Assembly (NCBI GenBank): GCA_015056015.1
Contig: SVHD01000003.1
Location: 1-64,000 of the forward strand
DNA length: 64,000 nucleotides
Direction of reading: 5' to 3'
Source: Clostridiales bacterium
GTDB taxonomy: Bacteria > Bacillota > Clostridia > Christensenellales > Aristaeellaceae
A program made the translations under genes and the position numbers. The notes under the pieces were generated by a model. The model made no database searches, was not told where the DNA came from, and worked only from the letters and a program-made list of their open reading frames with translations. How positions within the stretch are numbered: position 1 is the stretch's first letter; each line of letters begins with the position of its first letter. Below are positions 16,104 through 24,474 of this stretch, in pieces.

Positions 16104-16576
16104 ACGGCGCTATCATTTGCGTAGGCAAGCTGCGCGAAAAATATTTTGCCGGGGCGGCGGAGGAATATCTGAAGCGTCTTTCCCGCTTTGGCAAATTTGA
16201 AATCATTGAATTGCCCGATCTGCCCGAACCCCAGAATGCCTCTGCCGCCCAGCAGATGCAGATCATGGAAAAGGAAGGGGAAAATATTCTTTCCCGCATC
16301 CGCCAGGGAGATCGGGTGATCGCCATGTGCATCGATGGCCCCCAATACGATAGCGAAAGCTTTGCCCGTCATCTGGCAGAAAATGAAATGAAGGGCGGAC
16401 GGCAGGTATTTGTCATCGGCGGTTCTCTGGGCTTATCCAAAGCAGTAATCCAGAGGGCGGATGAAAAAATATCCTTGTCAAAAATGACCTTTCCCCATCA
16501 GCTGGCCCGGGTGCTTTTGCTGGAACAAATTTACCGAGCCTGCAAAATCAATGCGGGGGAGCGGTATCATAAATAG
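16100..16576 (+). CDS. rlmH: 23S rRNA (pseudouridine1915-N3)-methyltransferase
   Basis: SPOUT-fold methyltransferase modifying position 1915 in helix 69 of 23S rRNA. The 158 residues match the family length. Typical features: ICVGKLREKYF near the N terminus, the trefoil-knot loop VIGGSLGLSKAV, and the C-terminal stretch FPHQLARVLLLEQIYRA ending in the conserved YHK. The start overlaps the HAD stop by four bases. Confidence 0.95.
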   Translation: MNGAIICVGKLREKYFAGAAEEYLKRLSRFGKFEIIELPDLPEPQNASAAQQMQIMEKEGENILSRIRQGDRVIAMCIDGPQYDSESFARHLAENEMKGGRQVFVIGGSLGLSKAVIQRADEKISLSKMTFPHQLARVLLLEQIYRACKINAGERYHK

Positions 16577-16597
16577 TTGTTTGTTGGGGAGAATTAT

Positions 16598-16702
16598 GCG
16601 GGAGGGGTATTCTTTGCGGCCAAAGAATACCCCTCCCGCGCCTACATCACGAAAGCTGTACTGGATATTTATGGACGATTCTAATCTGCCTGAATGCCAG
16701 TG
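16598..16702 (-). repeat. Two-hairpin intergenic element, copy B
   Basis: Minus orientation. The hairpin (16598-16639) is a perfect 19-bp stem GCGGGAGGGGTATTCTTTG with loop CGGC. On its upstream side in element orientation come the GCTTTCG lead, TCCAG (16665-16661) and CACTGGCATTCA (from 16702), so ACTGG/CCAGT can close the second, AT-rich hairpin. It lies between the converging ends of rlmH and the zinc-ribbon gene. Confidence 0.85.
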
Positions 16703-16756
16703 GAGCGATGGGAATAAAACAATGCTTTTCTGACAGGCGTTTTCCGCTGTTACTAA

Positions 16757-16800
16757 AAAACGGCACGAGAGGGAATTGATTCTCTCCCGTGTCGTTTTTG
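16757..16800. terminator. Bidirectional terminator between rlmH and the zinc-ribbon gene
   Basis: AAAACGGCACGAGAGGGAA pairs with TTCTCTCCCGTGTCGTTTT (one mismatch, some G-U), with A- and T-runs on opposite sides. It can serve both converging transcripts. Confidence 0.75.
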
Positions 16801-16811
16801 TTTTTTGTTGC

Positions 16812-18020
16812 TTAATTCAGCGGCGGATAGGTATAGCGGCCAATCAGGCGGGGCATGCCATTATACAGGCCATAGGCGTCGGCGTAGACACGGTAACGCT
16901 TGCCAACCTCCCAGGTATCATTGGATAGGTTTTCCACCAGCACACTGCGGTCATAATTGGAATCCAGCTTGATAACGGCCAGCTGGGGATTATTGGACAT
17001 AATTTCGGTCACGGTGCCGGTGCACAGATAAATCTGGCCCTTGCCGATACGGGTCTGGGCATTATTGAGATAATCGGTGTAGTTCACATCCATATCCCAG
17101 GCCTTGCGGGTATAGATGGTGGCGATGGGCACATAGTAGACGTCATGCTTGACCACGCTGGTTTCATAGCCCGGGGCAGAGGCCTCAATGATGATGGTGT
17201 TGGTGCCGATTTTATCAAAGACCACCTGGAAGGAGAAGGTGCCATTCAGCGCCAGCTGGGTGGTATCCAGATTTTTATGGGGCGAGAGCACCTTGATATC
17301 CGCCCAGGTAACGGTGGTGCCGCGGACGGTCATGGATTCTTCGATTTGGGGATATTTTCCCTTGGCGTCCTTTTCCTTGGTTTCATCATCCACCAGATTG
17401 GGGCTCCAGCGGGAGGCGATATCGGCTGCAAGGTCCAATCGGATTTGCTGGGGCTGGCGATAGAGGATGATGGTCATGGTGTTTTCCCGGTAATACTGGG
17501 AGCGGGTGGTGATGGTAATTCTATTTTCACCGATAGGGGAAACAGAAGCGTTGTAGGAAATCAGGCCGTCCTGGGTATTGACCAGGTCGGAATAATCCTC
17601 GCCGTTGATATAGACGGTGCTGTTTTTGGCCACTTCGAACTGGATATTGTAAAGGGCGGTGGAAACCTCCACATAATTGGTGGAGGGGGAAACCAGATAC
17701 AGGGGAGACAGGGGAATTTCCACCTCATAGGTTACCTGCTCCAGGGGCTTTTGCTCCCCGGCGGCGGTTTTGAGATAAGGGGTCAGGGTAGCAGTGACGG
17801 TTTCCTGGGTAACGCTTTGGGAGTTTTCATACCAGGTGTAATCGGCCACCTCAATGGTGGCATAGCCGCCGATGACCTGATAGGTTTTTTTCAGTTCCTT
17901 GATCCAGATGACCTGGCCCTCTTCCCCGGGCAAAAGAATGCGGTGGGCGGGAAGATCATTGAGGATGGTGGGGGTGATGATGGCCTGCTCCTGCAGGGTG
18001 GGCTGCCTGCGCTCCAGCAC
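16812..18020 (-). CDS. Extracytoplasmic part of a zinc-ribbon membrane protein (downstream frame)
   Basis: About 400 residues with many beta-strand-like stretches and no membrane segment, ending RLIGRYTYPPLN. I do not recognise the family. The frame opens without a convincing start: the first usable codon, GTG at 18020, has no ribosome binding site. The sequence continues naturally from the transmembrane helix encoded in the other frame, so 16812-18637 is most likely one gene with a one-base frame difference near 18023-18029. The middle has Big-like repeats (for example PVNYTDY- and TFSFQVVFDKIG-type stretches). It was probably displayed outside the membrane. Confidence 0.7.
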   Translation of the reverse strand: MLERRQPTLQEQAIITPTILNDLPAHRILLPGEEGQVIWIKELKKTYQVIGGYATIEVADYTWYENSQSVTQETVTATLTPYLKTAAGEQKPLEQVTYEVEIPLSPLYLVSPSTNYVEVSTALYNIQFEVAKNSTVYINGEDYSDLVNTQDGLISYNASVSPIGENRITITTRSQYYRENTMTIILYRQPQQIRLDLAADIASRWSPNLVDDETKEKDAKGKYPQIEESMTVRGTTVTWADIKVLSPHKNLDTTQLALNGTFSFQVVFDKIGTNTIIIEASAPGYETSVVKHDVYYVPIATIYTRKAWDMDVNYTDYLNNAQTRIGKGQIYLCTGTVTEIMSNNPQLAVIKLDSNYDRSVLVENLSNDTWEVGKRYRVYADAYGLYNGMPRLIGRYTYPPLN

Positions 18021-18637
18021 CAGGGGTTTATAGGGAATTGATATCCTGCCAGCAGCACGCAGGCAATCACCAGCGCAAAGGCCAGAAAGCGGGTAAACCT
18101 GCGGGCGCCAAAGCGGCGATGCATTTTCATCTGCCGCATGGTGATGCTGTTATCCCGGCGATAGGCCCGGGGGGTGGAAACGGGGATTTCCCCATAGGCG
18201 TCATTTTCAATGCCGCGCTGGGAAATGACAGGAATGGCGTCCGGGCGGACGTCCCCTTCCACGGGGATTTCTTCATCGGAGGAATAGGAGGTATTCTGGG
18301 GCAGGGGGAAGGGCGTGCGGCCGGTTAAGGTCTGTACGGTGCGTCCGGTGGGGGCAAAGCCCTGCTGGGCGCCGCTGCGGCGCAAGCGCTGCTGCTCTTC
18401 TTCGCCCCGGTGCTTGCGGGCCACCAGATCCTTCATTTCCCGGGCCAGCTTATCCCTTTCGTCGATGGGGGATGTGGCGCGGCCTTCCTCATTGATCTGA
18501 ATATATACCTTGGATGAGGGTTCCCCCTGGGGAATGGCGGGGTTTTCCCCTTGATTATCCTGGGGCAGGGGCGTGCCGCAGCGGAAGCAGCGCGGGAAAG
18601 AGGCGCGATTCCAATGGCCGCAGTTGGGGCATTTCAT
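17891..18637 (-). CDS. Zinc ribbon plus transmembrane part of the same protein (upstream frame)
   Basis: Starts MKCPNCGHWNRASFPRCFRCG, a four-Cys zinc ribbon (two CxxC pairs), preceded by AGGAGG eight bases before the ATG at 18637. A charged, Gln/Arg-rich linker of about 120 residues follows, then a membrane helix FLAFALVIACVLLAG near residue 195, coded around 18050. After about 18030 the frame reads the wrong phase of the downstream part (Ser/Pro-rich) to a stop at 17891. Cytoplasmic zinc ribbon, single helix and outer beta domain is a common Firmicute membrane-protein plan. The frameshift may be a mutation, a sequence error or programmed slippage. Confidence 0.72.
   Translation of the reverse strand: MKCPNCGHWNRASFPRCFRCGTPLPQDNQGENPAIPQGEPSSKVYIQINEEGRATSPIDERDKLAREMKDLVARKHRGEEEQQRLRRSGAQQGFAPTGRTVQTLTGRTPFPLPQNTSYSSDEEIPVEGDVRPDAIPVISQRGIENDAYGEIPVSTPRAYRRDNSITMRQMKMHRRFGARRFTRFLAFALVIACVLLAGYQFPINPWCWSAGSPPCRSRPSSPPPSSMIFPPTAFFCPGKRARSSGSRN
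18023..18029 (-). other. Frame-change point with heptamer A AAC CCC
   Basis: On the coding strand the upstream frame reads AAC CCC TGG here and the downstream frame AAA CCC CTG GTG. A slip of -1 on the heptamer A AAC CCC, or one missing base in the A or C run, joins the two frames exactly. Confidence 0.6.
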
Positions 18638-18769
18638 GGCAAATCCTCCTGGATGATCTATCTTCAGGGCGCTCAAGGCGCGAAAAAAGCACGCAAAAAA
18701 AGCGTATCCTATAATATTTTCGCAAACCGGGGGTGAAAATCCTGCTTTTTTATGCTTTTTTACAAAGCG

Positions 18770-18799
18770 TTTACAAAAATTCTGCTGCTGTGGTATAAT
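18770..18799 (+). promoter_or_regulatory. Promoter of dxs-tlyA
   Basis: TTTACA (18770-18775) and TATAAT (18794-18799), spacing 18. It sets the likely transcription start near 18806, favouring the dxs start at 18835. Confidence 0.65.
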
Positions 18800-18834
18800 A
18801 AAAAGGATCGATTGATATGAAACCGGAGATGGGT

Positions 18835-20691
18835 ATGAAGCTTTCCGATTTGACTTCGCCCGCGCAGCTGCGGGATTGCTCCCAGGAAGAATTAAAGGAA
18901 CTGGCGCAGGAAATCCGTATGGGAATTATCCGCACTGTTTCTCAAAACGGGGGGCATCTGGCCTCCAATCTGGGGGTTGTGGAATTGACGCTGGCGCTGC
19001 ATCGCGCCTTTGATTGCCCCAGGGATCGGCTGATCTTTGACGTGGGGCATCAATGCTATGCCCATAAAATGATTACGGGCCGCTACGGGCAATTTGCCAC
19101 CCTGAGGCAGATGGATGGCTTAAGCGGCTTTCCCCGCCGGGATGAAAGCGAATATGACGCCTTCGGGGCGGGCCATGCCTCCACCGCCATTTCCGCCGCT
19201 GTGGGCATGGCAAGGGCCCGGGATTTAATGGGGGAAAACTATAAAGTGGCGGCCATCGTGGGGGATGGGGCGCTGACGGGCGGCATGTGCTATGAAGCAC
19301 TCAATGACGCCGGCAGCCGGAAAACCCCGATGATGGTGGTGCTCAATGATAACGGCATGTCTATCTCCCGGAATGTGGGGGCCCTGTCCGGGCAATTGAC
19401 CCGCCTGCGCGTCAGCCGGGGCTGGCTGGGCATGAAGCGCGCCGTATCCGATGCGCTGCGCAAGGTGCCCGCGGCGGGCAAAATACTGCACCGGGGATTT
19501 TTGCATATTAAGAATGGCGTGCGCAATATCCTGGTGCGGGATAAATTTTTCACGTCTCTTGGCTTCCGGTATTTCGGGCCCATTGACGGCCATGATCTGG
19601 AAGGCATGGAGATGGTTTTCCGCCGCCTGCGGGATATGCAGGAGCCGGTGGTGGTGCATGTGGTCACAAGGAAGGGCGCCGGATTTGTGGACGCTGAAGA
19701 AAAGCCGGAAAAGTATCATGGCGTTTCTCCCTTCCAGCTGGAAAACGGCCTTTTGCGGGGCCAGGGCGGAAGGAGCCTGGGCAAGACAGCCGGGGAATAT
19801 CTGACCAAGCTGGCCCGGGATCATCAGGATATTTGCGTGATTACCGCTGCCATGACCGATAGCGCCGGCTTTGGCAGCTTTGCCAAGGCGTATCCGGAAA
19901 GGCTTTTTGATGTGGGCATTGCCGAGGAGCATGCCGTCACCACGGCGGCCGGGATGGCTGCGGGGGGAATGCGACCCTTTGTGGCGATTTATGAAACCTT
20001 TCTGCAGCGGGGTTACGATCAGATTGTTGAGGACGTCTGCCTGCAGAAATTGCCGGTTTGCTTCCTGATGGATCGGGCGGGCCTGGGCGGCGAGGATGGC
20101 CCCACCCACCATGGGGTATTCGGGGTATCCATGCTGCGGCATATTCCCAATCTGATTGTGCTTTCCCCCCGGTGCGAAAAGGAATTGGAATCCATGCTGG
20201 ATTTCTGCCTTTCCTGCGATCAGCCGGTGGCCATTCGCTATCCCCGGGCCATAGAGGGGGATTTGCCGGAATATCAGGGTGATTTCCAATTGGCCCGGTG
20301 GGAAAAAATCTGCGATGGCAGCCAGGGGGCCATTCTGGCGTCTTCCGGGATTTTATCGGAATGCATGAAGGCCGTGGCTGCCCTGAAAAAGGAAGGGCTG
20401 GATCTGGCGTTGTATAATGCTTCCTCCCTGACGCCCCTGGATGAAAATTGCCTGATTCAATTGCATCGGGAAGGGAAAAGCGTATTTACGGTGGAAGAGC
20501 ATATTCTCGCCGGGGGCTTTGGCAGCGCGGTGGCGGAATTTTCTGCCCGGTGGGGGCTCAATCCCCCCAGGCTGATGCTGGGGCTGCATCGGAGATTTGT
20601 GGCGCATGGGGCGCGGGGCAGCCTGCTGCGGGCCCAGGGGCTGGATGAAACTGGCATTACGGAAGCAATTAAGAAGGCGGTAAAGAAATGA
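18835..20691 (+). CDS. dxs: 1-deoxy-D-xylulose-5-phosphate synthase
   Basis: Thiamine-diphosphate transketolase-like enzyme joining pyruvate and glyceraldehyde 3-phosphate, first step of the MEP isoprenoid pathway. About 618 residues. Motifs: FDVGHQCYAHK, GHASTAISAAVGMA, the ThDP/Mg motif GDGALTGGMCYEALNDAG, FGPIDGHD, catalytic Glu in VGIAEEHAVTTAAG, and DRAGLGGEDGPTHHG. The ATG at 18835 has GGAG six bases upstream. An ATG at 18817 would leave almost no leader after the promoter but cannot be excluded. tlyA follows with ATGA overlap, a common pairing in Firmicutes. Confidence 0.96.
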   Translation: MKLSDLTSPAQLRDCSQEELKELAQEIRMGIIRTVSQNGGHLASNLGVVELTLALHRAFDCPRDRLIFDVGHQCYAHKMITGRYGQFATLRQMDGLSGFPRRDESEYDAFGAGHASTAISAAVGMARARDLMGENYKVAAIVGDGALTGGMCYEALNDAGSRKTPMMVVLNDNGMSISRNVGALSGQLTRLRVSRGWLGMKRAVSDALRKVPAAGKILHRGFLHIKNGVRNILVRDKFFTSLGFRYFGPIDGHDLEGMEMVFRRLRDMQEPVVVHVVTRKGAGFVDAEEKPEKYHGVSPFQLENGLLRGQGGRSLGKTAGEYLTKLARDHQDICVITAAMTDSAGFGSFAKAYPERLFDVGIAEEHAVTTAAGMAAGGMRPFVAIYETFLQRGYDQIVEDVCLQKLPVCFLMDRAGLGGEDGPTHHGVFGVSMLRHIPNLIVLSPRCEKELESMLDFCLSCDQPVAIRYPRAIEGDLPEYQGDFQLARWEKICDGSQGAILASSGILSECMKAVAALKKEGLDLALYNASSLTPLDENCLIQLHREGKSVFTVEEHILAGGFGSAVAEFSARWGLNPPRLMLGLHRRFVAHGARGSLLRAQGLDETGITEAIKKAVKK

Positions 20692-21485
20692 AGCAGCGGG
20701 TAGATGTATGGCTGACGGTCCGCGGGATGGCGGATAGCCGGGAAAAGGCCCAGGCCCTGATTATGGCGGGGCTGGTTTATGTGGGAGAAAAGAAAGTAAT
20801 GAAGGCCTCCGAGCAATATGCGGAGGATGCGCCCATTCAGGTGCGCGGCGGCGGGCAGAATGCCTTTGCCAGCCGGGGCGGGCATAAACTGGAAAAGGCC
20901 ATCACGGCTTTTGAGGCCGATGTGACCGGGGCGGTGGCCATGGATATCGGCGCTGCCACCGGCGGCTTTACCGATGTGCTGCTTCGCCATGGGGCTGATC
21001 ATGTCTATGCCATTGATGTGGGCTATGGGCAATTGGATTGGAAACTGCGCAATGATGAAAGGGTTACGGTGATGGAACGCACCAACGCCCGGAATCTGAC
21101 CATCGAAAATTTTGACCGCCGGCCCAATCTGACGGTGATGGATGTATCCTTCATTTCCATCAAGCTGATTTTGCCGGTGGCGGCGGAAATTATGGGGGAA
21201 GAGGGACGCTTCCTCACCCTGATCAAGCCCCAGTTTGAGGCGGGCAAGGGCCAGGTGGGCAAAAACGGCGTGGTCAGAGAAAAGGAAATCCATCAGCGGG
21301 TGCTTCGGGAAATTTGCGCCTTCTGCCCTTCTTTCGGCTGGCATGTGGAAAATCTGACCTTCTCGCCTATCAAGGGCCCGGCGGGGAATATTGAATTTCT
21401 GGCGGATGTGCGCCCGGGAGAAGGCCGGGAGATTTCCGATGACGAAATTGCCGAATTGGTGAATACCGCCCATAAGGAATTATAA
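20688..21485 (+). CDS. tlyA: TlyA-family rRNA 2'-O-methyltransferase
   Basis: 265 residues: an N-terminal S4 RNA-binding domain (about 1-62, RVDVWLTVRGMADSREKAQALI) followed by an FtsJ/RrmJ-like SAM methyltransferase domain. The SAM loop is AMDIGAATGGFTDVLL, with SRGGHKLEKA before it and the catalytic Lys/Asp tetrad region around VMDVSFISIKLI and IKPQFEAGK. The family methylates 16S and 23S rRNA; the haemolysin name is historical. Coupled to dxs by ATGA and followed by a terminator. Confidence 0.94.
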   Translation: MKQRVDVWLTVRGMADSREKAQALIMAGLVYVGEKKVMKASEQYAEDAPIQVRGGGQNAFASRGGHKLEKAITAFEADVTGAVAMDIGAATGGFTDVLLRHGADHVYAIDVGYGQLDWKLRNDERVTVMERTNARNLTIENFDRRPNLTVMDVSFISIKLILPVAAEIMGEEGRFLTLIKPQFEAGKGQVGKNGVVREKEIHQRVLREICAFCPSFGWHVENLTFSPIKGPAGNIEFLADVRPGEGREISDDEIAELVNTAHKEL

Positions 21486-21493
21486 ATTGCGAA

Positions 21494-21523
21494 AGGATGC
21501 GTTGGGAATACGTATCCTTTTTT
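21494..21523 (+). terminator. Terminator after tlyA
   Basis: AGGATGCGT and ACGTATCCT arms with a short loop, then TTTTTT. It ends just before the -35 box of the next promoter. Confidence 0.7.
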
Positions 21524-21524
21524 A

Positions 21525-21553
21525 TTGCACAGGAATGGCTTTTCGTGTATACT
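21525..21553 (+). promoter_or_regulatory. Promoter of the IlvD/Edd-family gene
   Basis: TTGCAC (21525-21530) and TATACT (21548-21553), spacing 17. AAGGAG follows before the ATG at 21591. Confidence 0.65.
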
Positions 21554-21590
21554 AAAGCTACAAGCCGTTGGAATAAAGGAGCGCTGAATC

Positions 21591-23342
21591 ATGGATTTTA
21601 TCAGCCAGAAAATGCGAAAGCTATCCCCGGAACTGGATCCCCTGCGATTGGGAACGGGATGGAAGATGGAGGATTTATCCAAGCCTCAGATTTTGATTGA
21701 AAGCACCTTTGGGGACAGCCACCCCGGCAGCGGGCATCTGGATAAGCTGGTAGAAAAGGCCCGGCAGGGGATTGCAGATGAAGGAGGCTTTGGCGCCCGG
21801 TATTTTTGCACCGATATTTGCGATGGGGAAAGCCAGGGCCATGACGGCATCAATTACAGCCTGGCCAGCCGGGAAATGATTGCCGGCATGATTGAAATCC
21901 ACGCCAATGCCACGCCCTTTGACGGCGGTGTGTATATCGCCAGCTGCGATAAGGGGATGCCTGGCAATCTGATGGGCATGGCGCGGGTGAATATCCCCGG
22001 TGTCATGGTGACCGGCGGCACCATGAGCGCAGGCCCTGAATTGCTGACGTTGGAGCAGCTGGGCATGTACAGCGCCAAATATGAGCGGGGAGAAATTGAT
22101 GAAGCGCGGCTTTGCTGGGCCCAGCAGAATGCCTGCCCGGGCTGCGGCGCCTGCAGCTTTATCGGCACCGCATCCACCATGCAGATTATGGCCGAAGCCC
22201 TGGGGCTTACCCTGCCTGGCAGCGCGCTGCTGCCCGCCGCCAGCCCGGATTTATTGGAATATGCCTATCAGGCAGGGCGGCAGGCCGTGCGCCTGGCCCG
22301 TATGGGATTAAAGCCCCGGGATATGGTGACCATGGATAGCCTGGAAAATTCCATTCTGGTGCACGCCGCCATTTCGGGCAGCACCAATTGCCTTTTGCAT
22401 CTGCCCGCCATCGCCCATGAATACGGCCTGGAAATTGACGGAGATACCTTTGATCAATTGCACCGGAAGGTGAATTTCCTGCTGGATTTGCGGCCTGCCG
22501 GGCGCTGGCCTGCGGAATTTTTCTATTATGCCGGGGGCGTGCCGGCGGTGATGGAGGAAATCCGCCATCTTTTGCATCTGGACGCCATGACCGTGACCGG
22601 CAAAACCCTGGGCAAAAATCTGGATGAACTGAAGAAAAACGGATTCTACGAAAAATGTCAGGGCTGGCTTCAGCAGGCCAACGAAAAATATGGCCTGCAA
22701 TTGACCCGCCGGGATATTATCCGTCCCTTTGATGACCCGCTGGGCCGGGGCGGAAGCATTGCGATCCTCAAGGGCAATCTGGCCCCGGATGGCGCGGTGA
22801 TCAAGCATACCGCCTGCCCCCGGGAAATGTTTCAGGTAACGCTGCGTGCCCGTCCCTTTGACAGCGAAGAGGAATGCCTGCATGCGGTATTGCATCACGA
22901 AATTCAAAAGGGGGATGCAGTCTTTATCCGTTATGAGGGCCCCAAGGGCAGCGGCATGCCCGAAATGTTCTATACCAGCGAGGCCATCAGCTCCGATAAG
23001 GAATTGGGCCGGGCCATCGCCCTGATTACCGACGGCCGCTTTTCCGGCGCATCCACCGGCCCGGTGATCGGCCATTGCAGCCCGGAGGCCCAGTCCGGCG
23101 GGCCCATTGCCCTGGTGGAAGAAAATGACCTGATCCGCATCGATATTCCCAATCGGGTGCTGGCCATTGTGGGCGTGAACGGGGAAGAAAAAACGGAAGC
23201 GGAAATGGAATCCATTCTGGCAGCGCGAAAGGAAAAATGGCAGCCGAAAAAACGGAAGTATCCCTCCGGCATGCTGCGCTTGTTCAGCGAGCATGCCGTA
23301 TCCCCCATGAAGGGCGCGTATCTTTCCTATGATGAAGAATAA
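21591..23342 (+). CDS. IlvD/Edd-family iron-sulfur dehydratase
   Basis: 583 residues of the dihydroxy-acid dehydratase/6-phosphogluconate dehydratase family. Cluster-ligand regions are visible: ASCDKGMPGNLMG and CPGCGACSFIGTAST. The C-terminal signature DGRFSGASTGPVIGHCSPEA is present. The N terminus (CTDICDGESQGHDGINYSLASREM) fits family members that act on branched-chain precursors or on sugar acids. No other ilv gene is nearby, so I do not assign it to valine/isoleucine synthesis; a sugar-acid dehydratase is equally possible. It has its own promoter, and a metal-dependent hydrolase gene follows after 22 bases. Confidence 0.85.
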   Translation: MDFISQKMRKLSPELDPLRLGTGWKMEDLSKPQILIESTFGDSHPGSGHLDKLVEKARQGIADEGGFGARYFCTDICDGESQGHDGINYSLASREMIAGMIEIHANATPFDGGVYIASCDKGMPGNLMGMARVNIPGVMVTGGTMSAGPELLTLEQLGMYSAKYERGEIDEARLCWAQQNACPGCGACSFIGTASTMQIMAEALGLTLPGSALLPAASPDLLEYAYQAGRQAVRLARMGLKPRDMVTMDSLENSILVHAAISGSTNCLLHLPAIAHEYGLEIDGDTFDQLHRKVNFLLDLRPAGRWPAEFFYYAGGVPAVMEEIRHLLHLDAMTVTGKTLGKNLDELKKNGFYEKCQGWLQQANEKYGLQLTRRDIIRPFDDPLGRGGSIAILKGNLAPDGAVIKHTACPREMFQVTLRARPFDSEEECLHAVLHHEIQKGDAVFIRYEGPKGSGMPEMFYTSEAISSDKELGRAIALITDGRFSGASTGPVIGHCSPEAQSGGPIALVEENDLIRIDIPNRVLAIVGVNGEEKTEAEMESILAARKEKWQPKKRKYPSGMLRLFSEHAVSPMKGAYLSYDEE

Positions 23343-23364
23343 ATGATAATAAAGGAGAATGCTT

Positions 23365-24231
23365 ATGAAGATTCAGTTTCTTGGAACCGCCGCTGCCGAA
23401 GCAGCCCCTGCCGTATTCTGTGCCTGCGATCATTGCCGCTATGCCCGTGAAAAGGGCGGCAAGGAAATCCGCACCCGTTCCGGAGCGCTGATTGATGGTA
23501 AAATCAAGATCGATTTCGGGCCCGATTCCTATGCCCATTCTCTGCAGTATGGACTGGATTATTCCCTGCTCCATTCCGTGCTGATTACCCATACCCACGA
23601 GGATCATCTGAACATCGATGATCTCACGCTGCGCCGCCCGCCCTTTGGTCATCTGCGGCCGGGCGATACGCCCATGACCGTTTATGGCAATGCCCGCCTG
23701 GGTGAAATGCTGGCCCCCCATCTTTGCGATTGCACCAAGTATCAGCGGATGATTCCCTTTGAAACGGTGGATATTGAGGGATATCAGGTGACGGCCCTGG
23801 AAGCCGTGCATTTTTTGACCCGCGGTGATGAAAAGAAATACCCGGTGATTCACGAGGGACAGGAATACTATCGGGCGGAGGAAGCGCTCTTTTACCTGAT
23901 TGAAAAGGATGGGGAAAGCATCCTCTATGCCCATGATACCGATGAATTTACCCCGGCGGATATGGATTTCCTGGCGGGAAAGAAGATCGATCTGATCTCT
24001 CTGGATTGCACCAATGGCAAATTGAACCTGGATTATGTGGGGCATATGGGCGCCCGGGAAAATCTGCGGATGCGGGAAAAACTGATGAAAAATGGCGCCG
24101 CAGATGAGCACACGATTTTCGTGGCCAATCATTTTTCCCATAACGGCCTGCTGCCCTATGAGGAACTGGAAAAGCTGGTGCCGGGCTTTATTGTCAGCTA
24201 CGATGGGCTGATTCTGGAAACCAAGAAATAA
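23365..24231 (+). CDS. Metallo-beta-lactamase-fold hydrolase, PhnP-like
   Basis: 288 residues. The metal motif is THTHEDHLNIDD, with further ligands in AVHF, AHDTDE and NHFSHNG. The N-terminal Cys cluster CACDHCRYA and RTRSGALIDGKIKIDFGPD resemble the PhnP subgroup (cyclic phosphodiesterases). Phosphonate genes are absent around it, so the true substrate is unknown. AAAGGAG lies eight bases before the ATG at 23365. It ends 16 bases before a strong terminator and is probably cotranscribed with the dehydratase. Confidence 0.85.
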   Translation: MKIQFLGTAAAEAAPAVFCACDHCRYAREKGGKEIRTRSGALIDGKIKIDFGPDSYAHSLQYGLDYSLLHSVLITHTHEDHLNIDDLTLRRPPFGHLRPGDTPMTVYGNARLGEMLAPHLCDCTKYQRMIPFETVDIEGYQVTALEAVHFLTRGDEKKYPVIHEGQEYYRAEEALFYLIEKDGESILYAHDTDEFTPADMDFLAGKKIDLISLDCTNGKLNLDYVGHMGARENLRMREKLMKNGAADEHTIFVANHFSHNGLLPYEELEKLVPGFIVSYDGLILETKK

Positions 24232-24247
24232 CAAACGGATTCATCAG

Positions 24248-24276
24248 GGCCGGGAAAATCGTTTCCCGGCCTTTTT
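24248..24276 (+). terminator. Intrinsic terminator
   Basis: Perfect 10-bp stem GGCCGGGAAA/TTTCCCGGCC, loop ATCG, five T. Ends the dehydratase-hydrolase transcript. Confidence 0.9.
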
Positions 24277-24311
24277 ATCGGCATATTTTTTGCGAAAATG
24301 AAAATTCATGG

Positions 24312-24340
24312 TTGACAAAAGCATCATTCTGCGATATAAT
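24312..24340 (+). promoter_or_regulatory. Consensus promoter of tRNA-Trp
   Basis: TTGACA (24312-24317) and TATAAT (24335-24340), spacing exactly 17: a perfect sigma-70 consensus, 15 bases before the tRNA. Confidence 0.9.
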
Positions 24341-24354
24341 AACCTACGTTGTGT

Positions 24355-24428
24355 AGGGGTATGGTGTAATGGTAACACGTGGGTCTCCAAAACCTTTGTT
24401 GAGGGTTCGAGTCCTTCTGCCCCTGCCA
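24355..24428 (+). tRNA. tRNA-Trp (anticodon CCA), with encoded 3' CCA
   Basis: The acceptor stem AGGGGTA/TGCCCCT is intact (one G-U), followed by discriminator G and CCA. The D stem is GTGT/ACAC, the anticodon loop CTCCAAA gives anticodon CCA, and the T stem is GAGGG/CCTTC with loop TTCGAGT. The GTCTCCAAAACC context is typical of tRNA-Trp. It stands alone with its own promoter and terminator. A tyrosine integrase gene ends 47 bases downstream, so the 3' part of this tRNA is the probable attachment site. Confidence 0.95.
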
Positions 24429-24436
24429 CTTACGAA

Positions 24437-24471
24437 ACAGCAGTTTCTACAAAGAAGCTGCTGTTTTTTTG
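24437..24471 (+). terminator. Terminator after tRNA-Trp
   Basis: AACAGCAG/CTGCTGTT stem with an inner TTTCT/AGAA pairing and a run of seven T. Confidence 0.85.
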
Positions 24472-24474
24472 TAT

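Noticed and set aside
18700..18834. Riboswitch (for example TPP) in front of dxs
   Set aside because: The leader after the promoter is only about 30 bases; no room for an aptamer.
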